Of a stretch of DNA of 40,165 nt, positions 33,187-40,165 are shown piece by piece. Below the pieces are notes generated by a model. The model did not search any database and had not been told where the DNA came from. It saw only the letters and a program-made list of their open reading frames with translations. Origin of the DNA: Bacteroidales bacterium (GTDB lineage: Bacteria > Bacteroidota > Bacteroidia > Bacteroidales > Muribaculaceae). The stretch is taken from assembly GCA_014800815.1 (NCBI GenBank), contig JAAVFI010000043.1, forward strand, positions 1 through 40,165, given 5' to 3'. Position numbers and translations under genes: made by a program. Numbering within the stretch: position 1 is the stretch's first letter; the number at the start of each line of letters is the position of its first letter.

Positions 33187-34344
33187 TCAGAGATTCTTTC
33201 TGAGGTAATCTATGATTCTTGAGCAGGCGTTGCCGTCGCCATAGGGGTTGGCGATGAGGCTGTTTGCGTGGTAGTATTCAGCGTCGTTGAGGAAGCGTGA
33301 GGCTTCGGTGACTATCTTGTCGGCGTCGGTGCCGACGAGGCGGATAGTTCCGGCTTCGAGAGCTTCGGGGCGCTCGGTCACTTCGCGCATTACGAGCACG
33401 GGCTTGCCTAGCGAGGGTGCTTCTTCCTGAATACCTCCGCTGTCGGTGATGATGAGATATGCCGTCTTCATCATGTACACGAAGGGCAGGTAGTCGAGCG
33501 GTTCGATGAAGAACACGTTGTTGTATTCCTTGCCGGCAAATGTTTCGGCTATCGGACGGCGTACGTTGGGGTTGAGGTGCATCGGGTACACGAAGTCGAC
33601 CTCGGGATAGCTCTCGGCGAGGCGCTGTATGGCTCGGCAGATGTTGAGAAAGCCCTCGCCGAAGTTCTCGCGGCGGTGTCCGGTGATGAGCACCATGCGG
33701 CGCTTGCCGTCGGCGAGTCGGGCGGTGTCGTATCCGGCAGCTGCCATATCGGCGGCAAGTTGCTCCTCGAGCTCCGGATTGCTCTCGATCTTGTCTACCA
33801 CGGTGCGCAGAGCGTCGATTACGGTATTTCCTGTCACGGCTATGCGGTCGGTGTCGGTGTTCTCAGCCTTGAGATTGGCGGCGGCGGTTTCGGTAGGGGA
33901 GAAGTGGTGGGTGGCGATGCGGCCGGTGATTCGGCGGTTCATCTCCTCGGGCCACGGCGAATAGATGTCGCCGGTGCGGAGGCCGGCCTCCACATGGCCT
34001 ACAGGTATCTGCTCGTAGAATGCGCTGAGGGCTGCGGCGGTAGAAGTGGATGTATCGCCGTGGACGAGCACGATGTCGGGACGCGCCTCGCGGAGCACGT
34101 CGCGCATGCCCAGGAGGATGCGCGAGGTCACGTCGTAGAGGTCCTGACCCTGTTTCATTATATTGAGGTCGTAGTCGGGGGTGATAGCGAAGAGGTGAAG
34201 CACCTGGTCGAGCATCTGTCGATGCTGGCCCGTTACGGCCACTATGGTCTTGAATTCGTCGCCGCAGGCTTCGAGGGCCTTTACGAGGGGAGCCATCTTT
34301 ATGGCTTCGGGGCGGGTGCCGAAAATCAGCATTACTTTTTTCAT
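33187..34344 (-). CDS. wecB: UDP-N-acetylglucosamine 2-epimerase (non-hydrolysing)
   Basis: Interconverts UDP-GlcNAc and UDP-ManNAc, supplying the dehydrogenase encoded two genes upstream. From ATG 34344 the protein has 385 residues, the family's length; a longer frame to 34389 would overlap the preceding gene and adds nothing family-like. Motifs: FGTRPEAIKMAPL at the start, TGQHRQMLDQVL near 38, VHGDTSTS near 94, HVEAGLRTGDIYSPWPEEMNRR near 116, ITGHRRENFG near 205 and SGGIQEEAPSLGKPVLVMR near 290. It is last in a wecC-wecG-wecB operon, four bases after wecG. Confidence 0.95.
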   Translation of the reverse strand: MKKVMLIFGTRPEAIKMAPLVKALEACGDEFKTIVAVTGQHRQMLDQVLHLFAITPDYDLNIMKQGQDLYDVTSRILLGMRDVLREARPDIVLVHGDTSTSTAAALSAFYEQIPVGHVEAGLRTGDIYSPWPEEMNRRITGRIATHHFSPTETAAANLKAENTDTDRIAVTGNTVIDALRTVVDKIESNPELEEQLAADMAAAGYDTARLADGKRRMVLITGHRRENFGEGFLNICRAIQRLAESYPEVDFVYPMHLNPNVRRPIAETFAGKEYNNVFFIEPLDYLPFVYMMKTAYLIITDSGGIQEEAPSLGKPVLVMREVTERPEALEAGTIRLVGTDADKIVTEASRFLNDAEYYHANSLIANPYGDGNACSRIIDYLRKNL

Positions 34345-34348
34345 AGTA

Positions 34349-35074
34349 TCAGAATTTTTTCCAAAGTAGCCACCATAGGTAGCGCACATACTTGATGTTG
34401 CGCTTGATGCGCTTGGGCTGCCTTATGAGGCGGTAGGCTGCCTCGAGGTTGTGGTCGAGCCACCACTGCGGGGCGCGTTGAACCTTGCCTGTGTATACGT
34501 CGTAGCTGCCTCCGAGGCCCTGGTATACGGCCTTATGGCGCTTGAGCATGTCGCCCATGAGGATTTCCTGTGTGGGCGAGCCCATGGCTACGAATACGAA
34601 GTCGGGCTTGGTGCGTGCAACGTCGTCGATGAGGGCGGCGCGCTCTTCGGGGCTGCGCAGATAGCCGTCGCGGTGCCCCGCAATCTGTATTCCGGGGAAG
34701 TCGGCCTGCAGGCGTTCAATAGTGGCGGCGTGTACTTCGGGAGTGGCACCTATGAAATAGAAGGTGCGGTCTTTGTCGTAGAAGCGTCCCACAATCTTGA
34801 GCCACAGCTCGCATCCGGCGATTTTCTGAGGGTTGGCACCCTTCTGCCTGGCAGCCATTACGGCGCCCGCACCGTCGCAGTACGCAATGTTGTTGTTGAT
34901 TATGGGGAGGGTGGTCTCATTGGCGTTGAGAATTTTCTCGGCGTTGATAGCCACGAGGATACCCTTGTTGGCGTCGGCATAGTCTATCAGGGCGTCGGCG
35001 TCGGTAAAAGGATATACCTTTACGCCGCGCAGATCCACCCGTTCGATACTATGCTTCTCGGAAGTTTCGTTCAT
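34349..35074 (-). CDS. wecG: WecG/TagA/CpsF-family glycosyltransferase
   Basis: Members move ManNAc or ManNAcA from UDP-sugar onto lipid-linked GlcNAc (WecG makes lipid II of enterobacterial common antigen). From ATG 35074 the protein has 241 residues; a GTG two codons earlier is possible. Motifs: VAINAEKILNA near 40, the CDGAGAVMAARQKG segment with the conserved Asp near 66, FYFIGATPE near 103, and VFVAMGSPTQEI near 155. A basic tail (RQPKRIKRNIKYVRYLWWLLWKKF) probably binds the membrane. Its place between the genes for UDP-ManNAcA synthesis supports ManNAcA transfer; the acceptor lipid is not shown. Confidence 0.9.
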   Translation of the reverse strand: MNETSEKHSIERVDLRGVKVYPFTDADALIDYADANKGILVAINAEKILNANETTLPIINNNIAYCDGAGAVMAARQKGANPQKIAGCELWLKIVGRFYDKDRTFYFIGATPEVHAATIERLQADFPGIQIAGHRDGYLRSPEERAALIDDVARTKPDFVFVAMGSPTQEILMGDMLKRHKAVYQGLGGSYDVYTGKVQRAPQWWLDHNLEAAYRLIRQPKRIKRNIKYVRYLWWLLWKKF

Positions 35075-35083
35075 TGTCACAAA

Positions 35084-36289
35084 TCAGCGTTTGAAGATAC
35101 CGCAGAAGTCGAGTATGACCTTGCTGTCGTTCCACGCGAGCTCCTTGAAGGGAGTGTGTGCGGTGAGGAACGCTACGATATCGGCCTTTTCGTAAGCCTC
35201 GCGGTAGGGTGTGAGCTTGAACACGTTGTGCTCCTTAACATTAGGCTCTACTACGAGTATCTCGGTATTGTTGCCGCTCTGCATCACCTTGCTGATGATA
35301 GCTTTGGCAGGGCTCTCGCGGAGGTCGTCGATATCGGGCTTGAACGCTACGCCCATCATAGCCACTACGGGCTTGCGGCCGTGCTCGATTTCGAAGCGCA
35401 GCATTGCGTTGATGATTTTCTCGGCGCACCACTTTGCCTTGTAGTTGTTGATATTGCGGGCGTCGGCAATCAGATGCGACTCTTCGGGGAATGCCGAAGT
35501 GATGAAGTAGGGGTCAACGGCTATGCAGTGACCGCCTACACCGCAGCCGGGCTGGAGGATGTTGACACGCGGGTGCTTGTTGGCGAGGCGTATAAGGTCC
35601 CATACGTTGATGCCGGCCTTGTCGCAGATGAGTGAGAGTTCGTTGGCGAAGGCAATCTGCACGTCGCGGCTGGAGTTCTCGGTGAGTTTGCAGAGCTCGG
35701 CGGTGCGGGCGTTGGTAGGATGAAGTTCACCCTTGACGAACTGCGCGTAGAATTCAATCGCTTTCTGTGTCGAGGCCTCGTCGATACCGCCTATCACGCG
35801 GTCGTTGTGCACGAGTTCGTATATCACATTGCCGGGAAGTACGCGTTCGGGGCAGTAGGCTATATAGATTTTGCCGGCGAGCTCGGGACGCTCACGGTAG
35901 ATGAGTTCGGCCATAAGCTCGGTGGTGCCTACAGGCGAGGTCGACTCGATTACATACAGGTCGCCCTCCTTGAGCAGAGGAATCACTGCGCGTGTGGCGG
36001 CTTCTACAAAAGATATATCGGGTTGATGATTGCCCTTGAAGGGGGTGGGGACAACCATGAAGTAAGCGTCGGAAACTTCGGGTGCGGTGGTGGCGTGGAG
36101 CGCTCCCGAAGCAATGACTTCGCGGAGCTTTTCGCCAAGACCGGGCTCTATTATGTGCAGCTCACCTGAATTGGTCTTTGTTACAACGGCGGGGTTGATG
36201 TCGACTCCCGTAACCTTTACGCCGTTCATGGCTGCTATAATGGCTGTGGGAAGGCCTATATAGCCCAGACCCATAAAGCATGCTTTCAT
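35084..36289 (-). CDS. wecC: UDP-N-acetyl-D-mannosamine dehydrogenase
   Basis: Oxidises UDP-ManNAc to UDP-ManNAcA with two NAD. From ATG 36289 the protein has 401 residues. The frame extends 11 codons to a TTG at 36322, but this lies in the promoter -7 box, and MKACFMGLGYIGLPTA is the expected start with the NAD-binding glycine motif. Other motifs: VVPTPF near 88, ESTSPVGTTE near 122, the catalytic cysteine in GCGVGGHCIAVDPYF near 248 and MGVAFKPDIDDLRESP near 312. It heads the wecC-wecG-wecB operon. WecB and WecC together convert UDP-GlcNAc to UDP-ManNAcA, which WecG can use. Confidence 0.95.
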   Translation of the reverse strand: MKACFMGLGYIGLPTAIIAAMNGVKVTGVDINPAVVTKTNSGELHIIEPGLGEKLREVIASGALHATTAPEVSDAYFMVVPTPFKGNHQPDISFVEAATRAVIPLLKEGDLYVIESTSPVGTTELMAELIYRERPELAGKIYIAYCPERVLPGNVIYELVHNDRVIGGIDEASTQKAIEFYAQFVKGELHPTNARTAELCKLTENSSRDVQIAFANELSLICDKAGINVWDLIRLANKHPRVNILQPGCGVGGHCIAVDPYFITSAFPEESHLIADARNINNYKAKWCAEKIINAMLRFEIEHGRKPVVAMMGVAFKPDIDDLRESPAKAIISKVMQSGNNTEILVVEPNVKEHNVFKLTPYREAYEKADIVAFLTAHTPFKELAWNDSKVILDFCGIFKR

Positions 36290-36319
36290 TATTTTGTAAG
36301 GCTTGATTGATTTAGGATG

Positions 36320-36350
36320 CAAATGTAATCAATATTTTTTAGATATCAAA
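36320..36350 (-). promoter_or_regulatory. Promoter of the wecC-wecG-wecB operon
   Basis: On the minus strand TTTG (36350-36347), 19 bases, then TACATTTG (36327-36320): a textbook Bacteroides promoter. It overlaps the TTG that opens the longest wecC frame, which fixes the start at ATG 36289 and gives a leader of about 25 bases. Confidence 0.75.
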
Positions 36351-36391
36351 GATAAATACGCGCACACGCGTACATTGCTACCGTCCGCCGC

Positions 36392-36422
36392 TTGCCTGCA
36401 AAGCTCTTTTTTGCTAATTTTG
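36392..36422 (+). promoter_or_regulatory. Promoter of recO
   Basis: TAATTTTG at 36415-36422 with TTGC at 36392-36395, 19 bases upstream. The leader to the ATG at 36446 is short. It is back to back with the wecC promoter. Confidence 0.5.
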
Positions 36423-36445
36423 CCTTGTAAATATCATCTGCACTT

Positions 36446-37180
36446 ATGGCACTGTCTCCTCTGAATTGTATAGCGCTGCGCACTGTCAAGGTAAGTGACA
36501 GCCGCAACCTGCTTTCCGTCTGGACTCGTCAGCACGGGCGTCTCACCCTTGCCATGCCCGCCGGAAATACCCCCGAGGCGCGCCGTCGCAAGGCTCTGAC
36601 CGTGCCTCTGGCGGTGTTTGACTGCATTGCAGATGTGCGGCCGGGCAAAGATATCATCAGCGTACGCGATATTACGGCGGCACCGCTGTCGCTGGCAGTG
36701 GCGGGCAGTCCGGTGAAGAATCTTACGGCGATGTTTCTTGCCGAGCTTCTCGATTTGCTCCTCAAACGCAGCGATGCCGACGAGCGCCTCTCGGATTTTC
36801 TGTTCTATTCGCTCGAGACTCTTGCTCTACTCGATGGCTCTGCGGCGGTGGCGAATTTTCACCTCGTTTTTCTGTTTCGCCTCGCATGGTACGCCGGTAT
36901 TGCTCCCGACCTTTCGGGCTGGCACCGGCATGCGGTGTTCGATCTCAGGGAGGGTGCGATGCGAAATTCACTTCCTTTGCATCACGATTTCATAGCCGGG
37001 CGCGAACTTTCGGCGCTCATGGCTCTCTCTCGTGCCGACTATTCTTCGGCGGCCCGACTGCCTTTTGGCAGGAGCGAACGCAACCGTGCTCTCGATTTTA
37101 TACTGGACTATTACTCGATGCACCTCACATCGCTATCGTCGTTGAAGAGCCTTGATGTGCTCCGAATGATGCTTGAGTAG
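36446..37180 (+). CDS. recO: DNA repair protein RecO
   Basis: With RecR, RecO loads RecA on single-stranded DNA coated with SSB. The 244-residue protein has an N-terminal OB fold (NCIALRTVKVSDSRNLLSVWTRQHGRLTLAMPAG) and a helical C-terminal part with FLAELLDLLLKRSDADERLSDFLFYSLETL near 96 and FRLAWYAGIAPDLSG near 145. The zinc-binding cysteines seen in some RecO proteins are absent, as in many Bacteroidota. It is a single-gene unit before the tRNA cluster. Confidence 0.88.
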   Translation: MALSPLNCIALRTVKVSDSRNLLSVWTRQHGRLTLAMPAGNTPEARRRKALTVPLAVFDCIADVRPGKDIISVRDITAAPLSLAVAGSPVKNLTAMFLAELLDLLLKRSDADERLSDFLFYSLETLALLDGSAAVANFHLVFLFRLAWYAGIAPDLSGWHRHAVFDLREGAMRNSLPLHHDFIAGRELSALMALSRADYSSAARLPFGRSERNRALDFILDYYSMHLTSLSSLKSLDVLRMMLE

Positions 37181-37261
37181 CCGAAAAGTGAGGAAATACA
37201 GGCGAGGATATTGTCCTAAAAGTAGAAAAATCATTTTTTTTGAAAAAAAAGCGCTAAAAAA

Positions 37262-37293
37262 TTTGGTGGAATGAAAATATGGGCGTAACTTTG
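37262..37293 (+). promoter_or_regulatory. Promoter of the tRNA cluster
   Basis: TTTG (37262-37265), 20 bases, then TAACTTTG (37286-37293), a full consensus match. The leader 37300-37375 can fold: GAGC (37310-37313) with GCTC (37343-37346) enclosing CTGCT (37325-37329) and AGCAG (37334-37338). Confidence 0.75.
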
Positions 37294-37375
37294 CATCGCA
37301 AAAGCAAAAGAGCTGATGCCTCTCCTGCTCTAAAGCAGTGAAGCTCAAGGAGATAATTCTCTAAAAGCACTATGA

Positions 37376-37449
37376 GGTGCGGTAGTTCAGTCGGTTAGAA
37401 TGCCGGCCTGTCACGCCGGAGGTCGCGGGTTCGAGTCCCGTCCGCACCG
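37376..37449 (+). tRNA. tRNA-Asp (GTC)
   Basis: A 74-base cloverleaf: acceptor GGTGCGG with CCGCACC, D arm GTTC-type, anticodon stem CCGGC/GCCGG around loop CTGTCAC with anticodon GTC, and T arm CGGGTTCGAGTCCCG. The CCA end is not encoded. Its sequence is identical to the third tRNA of the cluster, and the preceding GCACTATG is shared too. Confidence 0.96.
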
Positions 37450-37463
37450 CAGAGGAGAGAGGA

Positions 37464-37510
37464 GAATGAGAAATGTTTATCTTCGGATTTCGTTTCTCAT
37501 TCTTTTTTTT
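37464..37510 (+). terminator. Terminator after the first tRNA-Asp
   Basis: GAATGAGAAA (37464-37473) pairs with TTTCTCATTC (37493-37502), followed by eight T. It is a strong intrinsic terminator, yet tRNA-Arg starts 15 bases later with no promoter box in between. Confidence 0.8.
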
Positions 37511-37525
37511 AAAGATTTAATCCGG

Positions 37526-37597
37526 GCCCCGGTAGTTCAACGGATAGAATAGAAGTTTCCTAAACTTTTGATAGCAGTTCGATTCTGCTCCGGGGTA
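37526..37597 (+). tRNA. tRNA-Arg (CCT)
   Basis: A 72-base cloverleaf: acceptor GCCCCGG with CCGGGGT (one G-T pair), anticodon stem GAAGT/ACTTT around loop TTCCTAA with anticodon CCT (reads AGG), and T arm AGCAG/CTGCT with TTCGATT loop. The CCA end is not encoded. It lies between two identical tRNA-Asp genes. Confidence 0.93.
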
Positions 37598-37617
37598 CGT
37601 GTAAGAAGGCACTATGG

Positions 37618-37691
37618 GGTGCGGTAGTTCAGTCGGTTAGAATGCCGGCCTGTCACGCCGGAGGTCGCGGGTTCGAGTCCCGTCCGCACCG
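37618..37691 (+). tRNA. tRNA-Asp (GTC), second copy
   Basis: Identical over its 74 bases to the tRNA at 37376-37449, including the GCACTATG upstream and GCAGA downstream, so the two arose by duplication. It is followed by its own terminator. Confidence 0.96.
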
Positions 37692-37694
37692 CAG

Positions 37695-37734
37695 AAAAAT
37701 GAGAGATGCAGCTTAGGCTTCACCTCTCATTTTT
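37695..37734. terminator. Terminator after the tRNA cluster
   Basis: AAAAATGAGAG (37695-37705) pairs with CTCTCATTTTT (37724-37734). It has A and T runs on both sides and so also serves the convergent acyltransferase gene, whose stop codon begins right at its edge. Confidence 0.8.
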
Positions 37735-38703
37735 TTATTTTCCTAAAAACAGTTTTGAAAGAACGGGTATGCGGCTCAGTATAAACCACCACCCTATCGA
37801 CGCGGCGAGAGTAAGCGCGAAGATTGCCGCCACTTGCACCGCGGGGTGCGACAGCGCAGCGGCGTCAAGCAGCCCTGAGTCGATGATAGTGTGCACTATG
37901 GGCTGATGCACGGCGTAGATGCCAAGCGTTATTCCGCCCAGCTCGGTAAGGTAGAGTACTCTGTGATTCCACAATTGGGCTAACGCCAAGAAGCCGTAAC
38001 TGCCGATTAGACCGGAGATGAATTTGTAAGCGAACGCTATCACCTTTGAGTCTCCCGTCATGAACGTCGGCGTGCCCTCGCGCATCCAGAACCACCCCAA
38101 TATTGCATAGGACGTCAGTAGCGGCAGGCAGGCGAAAGAGAGACGCGGGCGAAGCTGCCGGTAATATTTGCGTGTGAAAGCACCTATGCAGTAGTCGGGT
38201 AGATACCACGATATTAGTCCAAGTCCGAAGGATGTGTGGCCAAGCGCAAGCAGTGCCGCAAATAAGCATATAGCAATCGTCATGACTATTTCTTCCGCGA
38301 CGCCGAGTTTTCTGCTTAATTTTGAGAGAGCGATATGCAGCACGCTTATCCAAAATAAGACCCATAGGAACCACAACGCACGGTCGGGTTCGCGCAGCCA
38401 GGCGAAATCGAAATCGCGGTTGACAGCCATATCCAGCGCGGCCCAGCACACAAAGGGGACGACGAGTTGGGAGAATCTCCTTCTCGCACTCGTCCATTGG
38501 TAGTCCCGGCGATAACTCACAAATCCGCTGAGAAACATAAACAGCGGCATGTGGAAGGCGTAGATGTATCTGAAGACTGTATTGTGGTCGAAGTCGGTGT
38601 CGGAGAATTGGATACAATGCCCGAGGACAACCAGCAGGATTAAAAATCCACGCAGATTATCGGCAAACAGCAATCGTTCCTTTTCGACAAGCGGACTATT
38701 CAT
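37735..38703 (-). CDS. Membrane O-acyltransferase (acyltransferase 3 family), second
   Basis: A multi-span membrane enzyme likely to acylate a surface or secreted sugar. The 322 residues have about ten hydrophobic spans and the family start RLLFADNLRGFLILLVVLGHCIQF, with the catalytic histidine in LGHC. FHMPLFMFLSGFVSYRRDY near 51 and the late GITLGIYAVHQPIVHTII segment are typical. It has the same family fold as the gene at 27056 but little direct similarity by eye. It is monocistronic, with promoter and terminator visible. Confidence 0.85.
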   Translation of the reverse strand: MNSPLVEKERLLFADNLRGFLILLVVLGHCIQFSDTDFDHNTVFRYIYAFHMPLFMFLSGFVSYRRDYQWTSARRRFSQLVVPFVCWAALDMAVNRDFDFAWLREPDRALWFLWVLFWISVLHIALSKLSRKLGVAEEIVMTIAICLFAALLALGHTSFGLGLISWYLPDYCIGAFTRKYYRQLRPRLSFACLPLLTSYAILGWFWMREGTPTFMTGDSKVIAFAYKFISGLIGSYGFLALAQLWNHRVLYLTELGGITLGIYAVHQPIVHTIIDSGLLDAAALSHPAVQVAAIFALTLAASIGWWFILSRIPVLSKLFLGK

Positions 38704-38718
38704 ATGGCAAAACTTCTA

Positions 38719-38750
38719 CAAAGGTATGCATTTCTATACTTATTTGCGAA
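38719..38750 (-). promoter_or_regulatory. Promoter of the second acyltransferase gene
   Basis: Minus strand TTCG (38750-38747), 20 bases, then TACCTTTG (38726-38719), 15 bases before the ATG. Confidence 0.55.
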
Positions 38751-38759
38751 TTTAATTTG

Positions 38760-38767
38760 TACATTTG
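38760..38767 (+). promoter_or_regulatory. Possible -7 box of the broken hydrolase gene (TACATTTG)
   Basis: TACATTTG fits TAnnTTTG, 29 bases before ATG 38797. No TTTG lies at the right distance upstream (the nearest is 13 bases away), so support is weak. Confidence 0.4.
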
Positions 38768-38796
38768 TGTTTGGAAATGAAACAATCGAATGAAAT

Positions 38797-39654
38797 ATGA
38801 AACGAATTCTTGCCCTCTTTATTTTTATATTGGCTATGATGCGGGGTAGTGCTGCTGTGGTGCGGTTTGAAAACGAAGACCTGAAGGCTACTGAAATGTA
38901 GCCGGGAGTGACCGTGCTTGAAACTACAGACAATACCACCCTCTATATAGTGGAGGGCGATACTGCGGCAGTGGTCATTGATACGGGCACCTCGATAAAA
39001 AATCTCGACGCAATCGTCGACAGTCTTACCGACAAACCTTACAAAGTTATTGCTACTCACGGTCATTACGACCATGTAGGAAATATTTCATTCTTCCCGG
39101 AAATATATCTTCATGAGGCGGACCGCAACATCGAATCCGCTCCCCTGCAGGCTTATCGAGGTGTGATAAATCCTCTTCGCGACGGAGATACTTTCGACCT
39201 CGGTGGCCGTCGGCTCAAGGTGGTCCATATGCCGGGTCATACACCGGGTTCTGTTGTGCTTGTGGACTATGATAATAAACTGGTATTTACGGGCGACGCA
39301 TTCGGCTCAGGCGAAATGTGGATGCAGCTTGAGCCGCAGGTCCCATTTGCCGACTTTATCGACAGTTGTAGCCGTATGATTGAAATAATGTCGGAAGACG
39401 GTGTAGATAAATTGTATGTGGGCCATTATCCCTATGCCAAGCGTACTCTCGACATGGATTATATGCTTGAATTGGTTGAGGTGGCGCGGCGCATCGATAG
39501 TGGTGAGGCTGCGGGTAGCGAGGTGTACAAGTATTGGCCGGATTCCCGTATCTTGCGGGGTAAACTGGCCTCTATAGTTTACCAACCGCAGGCAGAGGGC
39601 CGCAAGACGTGGAAGACTCCGACATCACACCTCCGACTTGACGACGGCAAGTAG
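38797..39654 (+). pseudogene. Exported metallo-beta-lactamase-fold hydrolase, interrupted by in-frame amber codon
   Basis: ATG 38797 opens a signal-peptide frame (MKRILALFIFILAMMRGSAA) running through RFENEDLKATEM to TAG at 38899-38901, codon 35. The same frame continues at once with PGVTVLETTDNTTLYIVEGDTAAVVIDTGT and the zinc motif THGHYDHVG, later GHTPGS and FTGDAFGSG, to the stop at 39654. Relatives have a residue such as Gln before PGV, so CAG to TAG is the likely change. As it stands, only a restart at GTG 38908 would give a 248-residue protein, without the signal peptide. TAG ends other genes here (for example recO), so general recoding is unlikely. A sequencing error is possible. Confidence 0.75.
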
Positions 39655-39667
39655 TATTCGGCAGCAT

Positions 39668-40072
39668 ATGGAGCGCAGTCTCAAAGATATGACTTTGGAA
39701 GAATTATGGCAATTATTCCCTGTCGTTCTTTCGCCGCATCGGCCTGAGTGGAAATTTTGGGCTGCGGAAGAAATCATGGCTTTGGAAGGCTTGCTTGCTC
39801 ACTTTTCGCCGATAATATCGCATGTCGGAAGTACTGCTATTCCGGGGATTCATGCCAAACCGACAGTGGATATTCTGGTCGAACTCCCTGCTGCGGTATC
39901 TTTCCCTGCGGTAAAGACTCTTATGGAGGATTCCGGCTACATATGTATGTCGGAAGAGGAGACGCGTATGTCGTTCAACAAAGGTTACACACCGTCGGGG
40001 TATGCCGAACGAGTGTTTCACAGTATGACGGGCATGTCATACATCTGTGGTGAAAGTCCACACGGGGCGTAG
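39668..40072 (+). CDS. GrpB/UPF0157-family protein, 5' part, split by a group II intron
   Basis: GrpB-like proteins belong to the nucleotidyltransferase superfamily and have no firm role. The start at 39668 gives MERSLKDMTLEELWQLFPVVLSPHR, the usual opening; a longer frame from 39638 would overlap the previous gene. The core motif SHVGSTAIPGIHAKPTVDILVEL is intact (Gly-Ser and paired Asp-type positions), followed by FNKGYTPSGYAERVFH. After that His (codon ending 40021) homology ends, about 45 residues short of family length. The last 16 residues up to TAG 40070-40072 come from intron sequence. The rest of the gene should lie beyond the intron, outside the window. Confidence 0.82.
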   Translation: MERSLKDMTLEELWQLFPVVLSPHRPEWKFWAAEEIMALEGLLAHFSPIISHVGSTAIPGIHAKPTVDILVELPAAVSFPAVKTLMEDSGYICMSEEETRMSFNKGYTPSGYAERVFHSMTGMSYICGESPHGA

Positions 40073-40165
40073 TTGCCGACGAACCTCAAAGCGACTTGCA
40101 AGTTTCGAGTGGCGACACTCGGGAGAGAAGAAGCAATAGCGAAATCGTGGCCTGACGGACAGAAA
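40023..40165 (+). mobile_element. Group II intron, 5' end (runs off the window)
   Basis: From about 40023 the sequence has the look of domain I of a bacterial group II intron: GTGAAAGTCC in a stem (TGTGG/CCACA), GGGGCGTAGTTGCC, GACGAACCTCAAAGCG, GTTTCGAGTGGCGAC and GAAGCAATAGCGAAATCG, then GGCCTGACGGACAGAAA at the edge. The likely 5' end is GTATG at 40023, one base off the usual GTGYG, directly after the GrpB codons for Phe-His. The intron lies in the same direction as the host gene, so splicing could restore it. The reverse transcriptase gene should follow beyond the edge. The subclass is not assignable from 143 bases. Confidence 0.8.

Noticed and set aside
38899-38901. Genome-wide recoding of TAG to an amino acid
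   Set aside because: TAG is the normal stop of several genes here, including the response regulator, recO and the broken hydrolase itself.

Overview
The window is chromosomal DNA of a Bacteroidota species of the order Bacteroidales, most likely a gut Muribaculaceae (S24-7) relative; the family is an inference, the order is well supported. Evidence: a SusC/SusD pair, lipoproteins with acidic residues after the lipobox cysteine, a type IX secretion sorting domain, Bacteroidota-type CarB, and the Bacteroides-type promoter (TAnnTTTG, often with TTTG about 19-21 nt upstream) in front of nearly every transcription unit. Shine-Dalgarno sequences are generally absent. Most of the window is ordinary core genome.

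Layout. 1-4.7 kb: a doubtful gene fragment at the edge, then carAB (minus). 5.0-11.9 kb: susC, susD and a third large surface lipoprotein (plus), ended by a terminator. 12.1-14.3 kb: a subtilase with a type IX sorting tail, whose promoter lies inside a perfect inverted repeat. 14.4-18.4 kb: pfkA (minus), a biotin-dependent carboxyltransferase (plus), cvfB-like (minus). 18.5-20.0 kb: rsmG and a metallo-beta-lactamase-fold hydrolase, separated by a 168-bp fold-back palindrome. 20.0-21.4 kb: three 32-bp-phased operator-like dyads, then a DUF4143 ATPase. 21.4-24.6 kb: AGCS symporter, lgt and a TPR protein (minus, ATGA overlaps). 24.9-28.1 kb: a two-component system with a membrane acyltransferase. 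28.3-32.5 kb: greA, a HIT protein, a thioredoxin-fold lipoprotein without its cysteines, and a GH20 hexosaminidase. 32.6-33.1 kb: a structured leader and a DUF3861 protein. 33.2-36.3 kb: wecC-wecG-wecB (minus), making and transferring ManNAcA. 36.4-37.7 kb: recO and tRNA-Asp, tRNA-Arg, tRNA-Asp. 37.7-40.2 kb: a second acyltransferase, a hydrolase gene broken by an amber codon, and a grpB-like gene entered by a group II intron that runs off the window.

How parts work together: Lgt lipidates prolipoproteins such as SusD, the 672-residue lipoprotein, the thioredoxin-like protein and GH20. The wec genes and two acyltransferases point to surface glycan building and decoration. SusC/D and GH20 point to glycan uptake and cutting.

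No large undescribed multi-gene system is evident. The most unusual signals are small: the fold-back element, the phased dyads before the ATPase, an orphan minus-strand terminator before the two-component genes, the in-frame amber codon, and the intron insertion. Several start codons were moved because promoter boxes overlap the longest reading frame.
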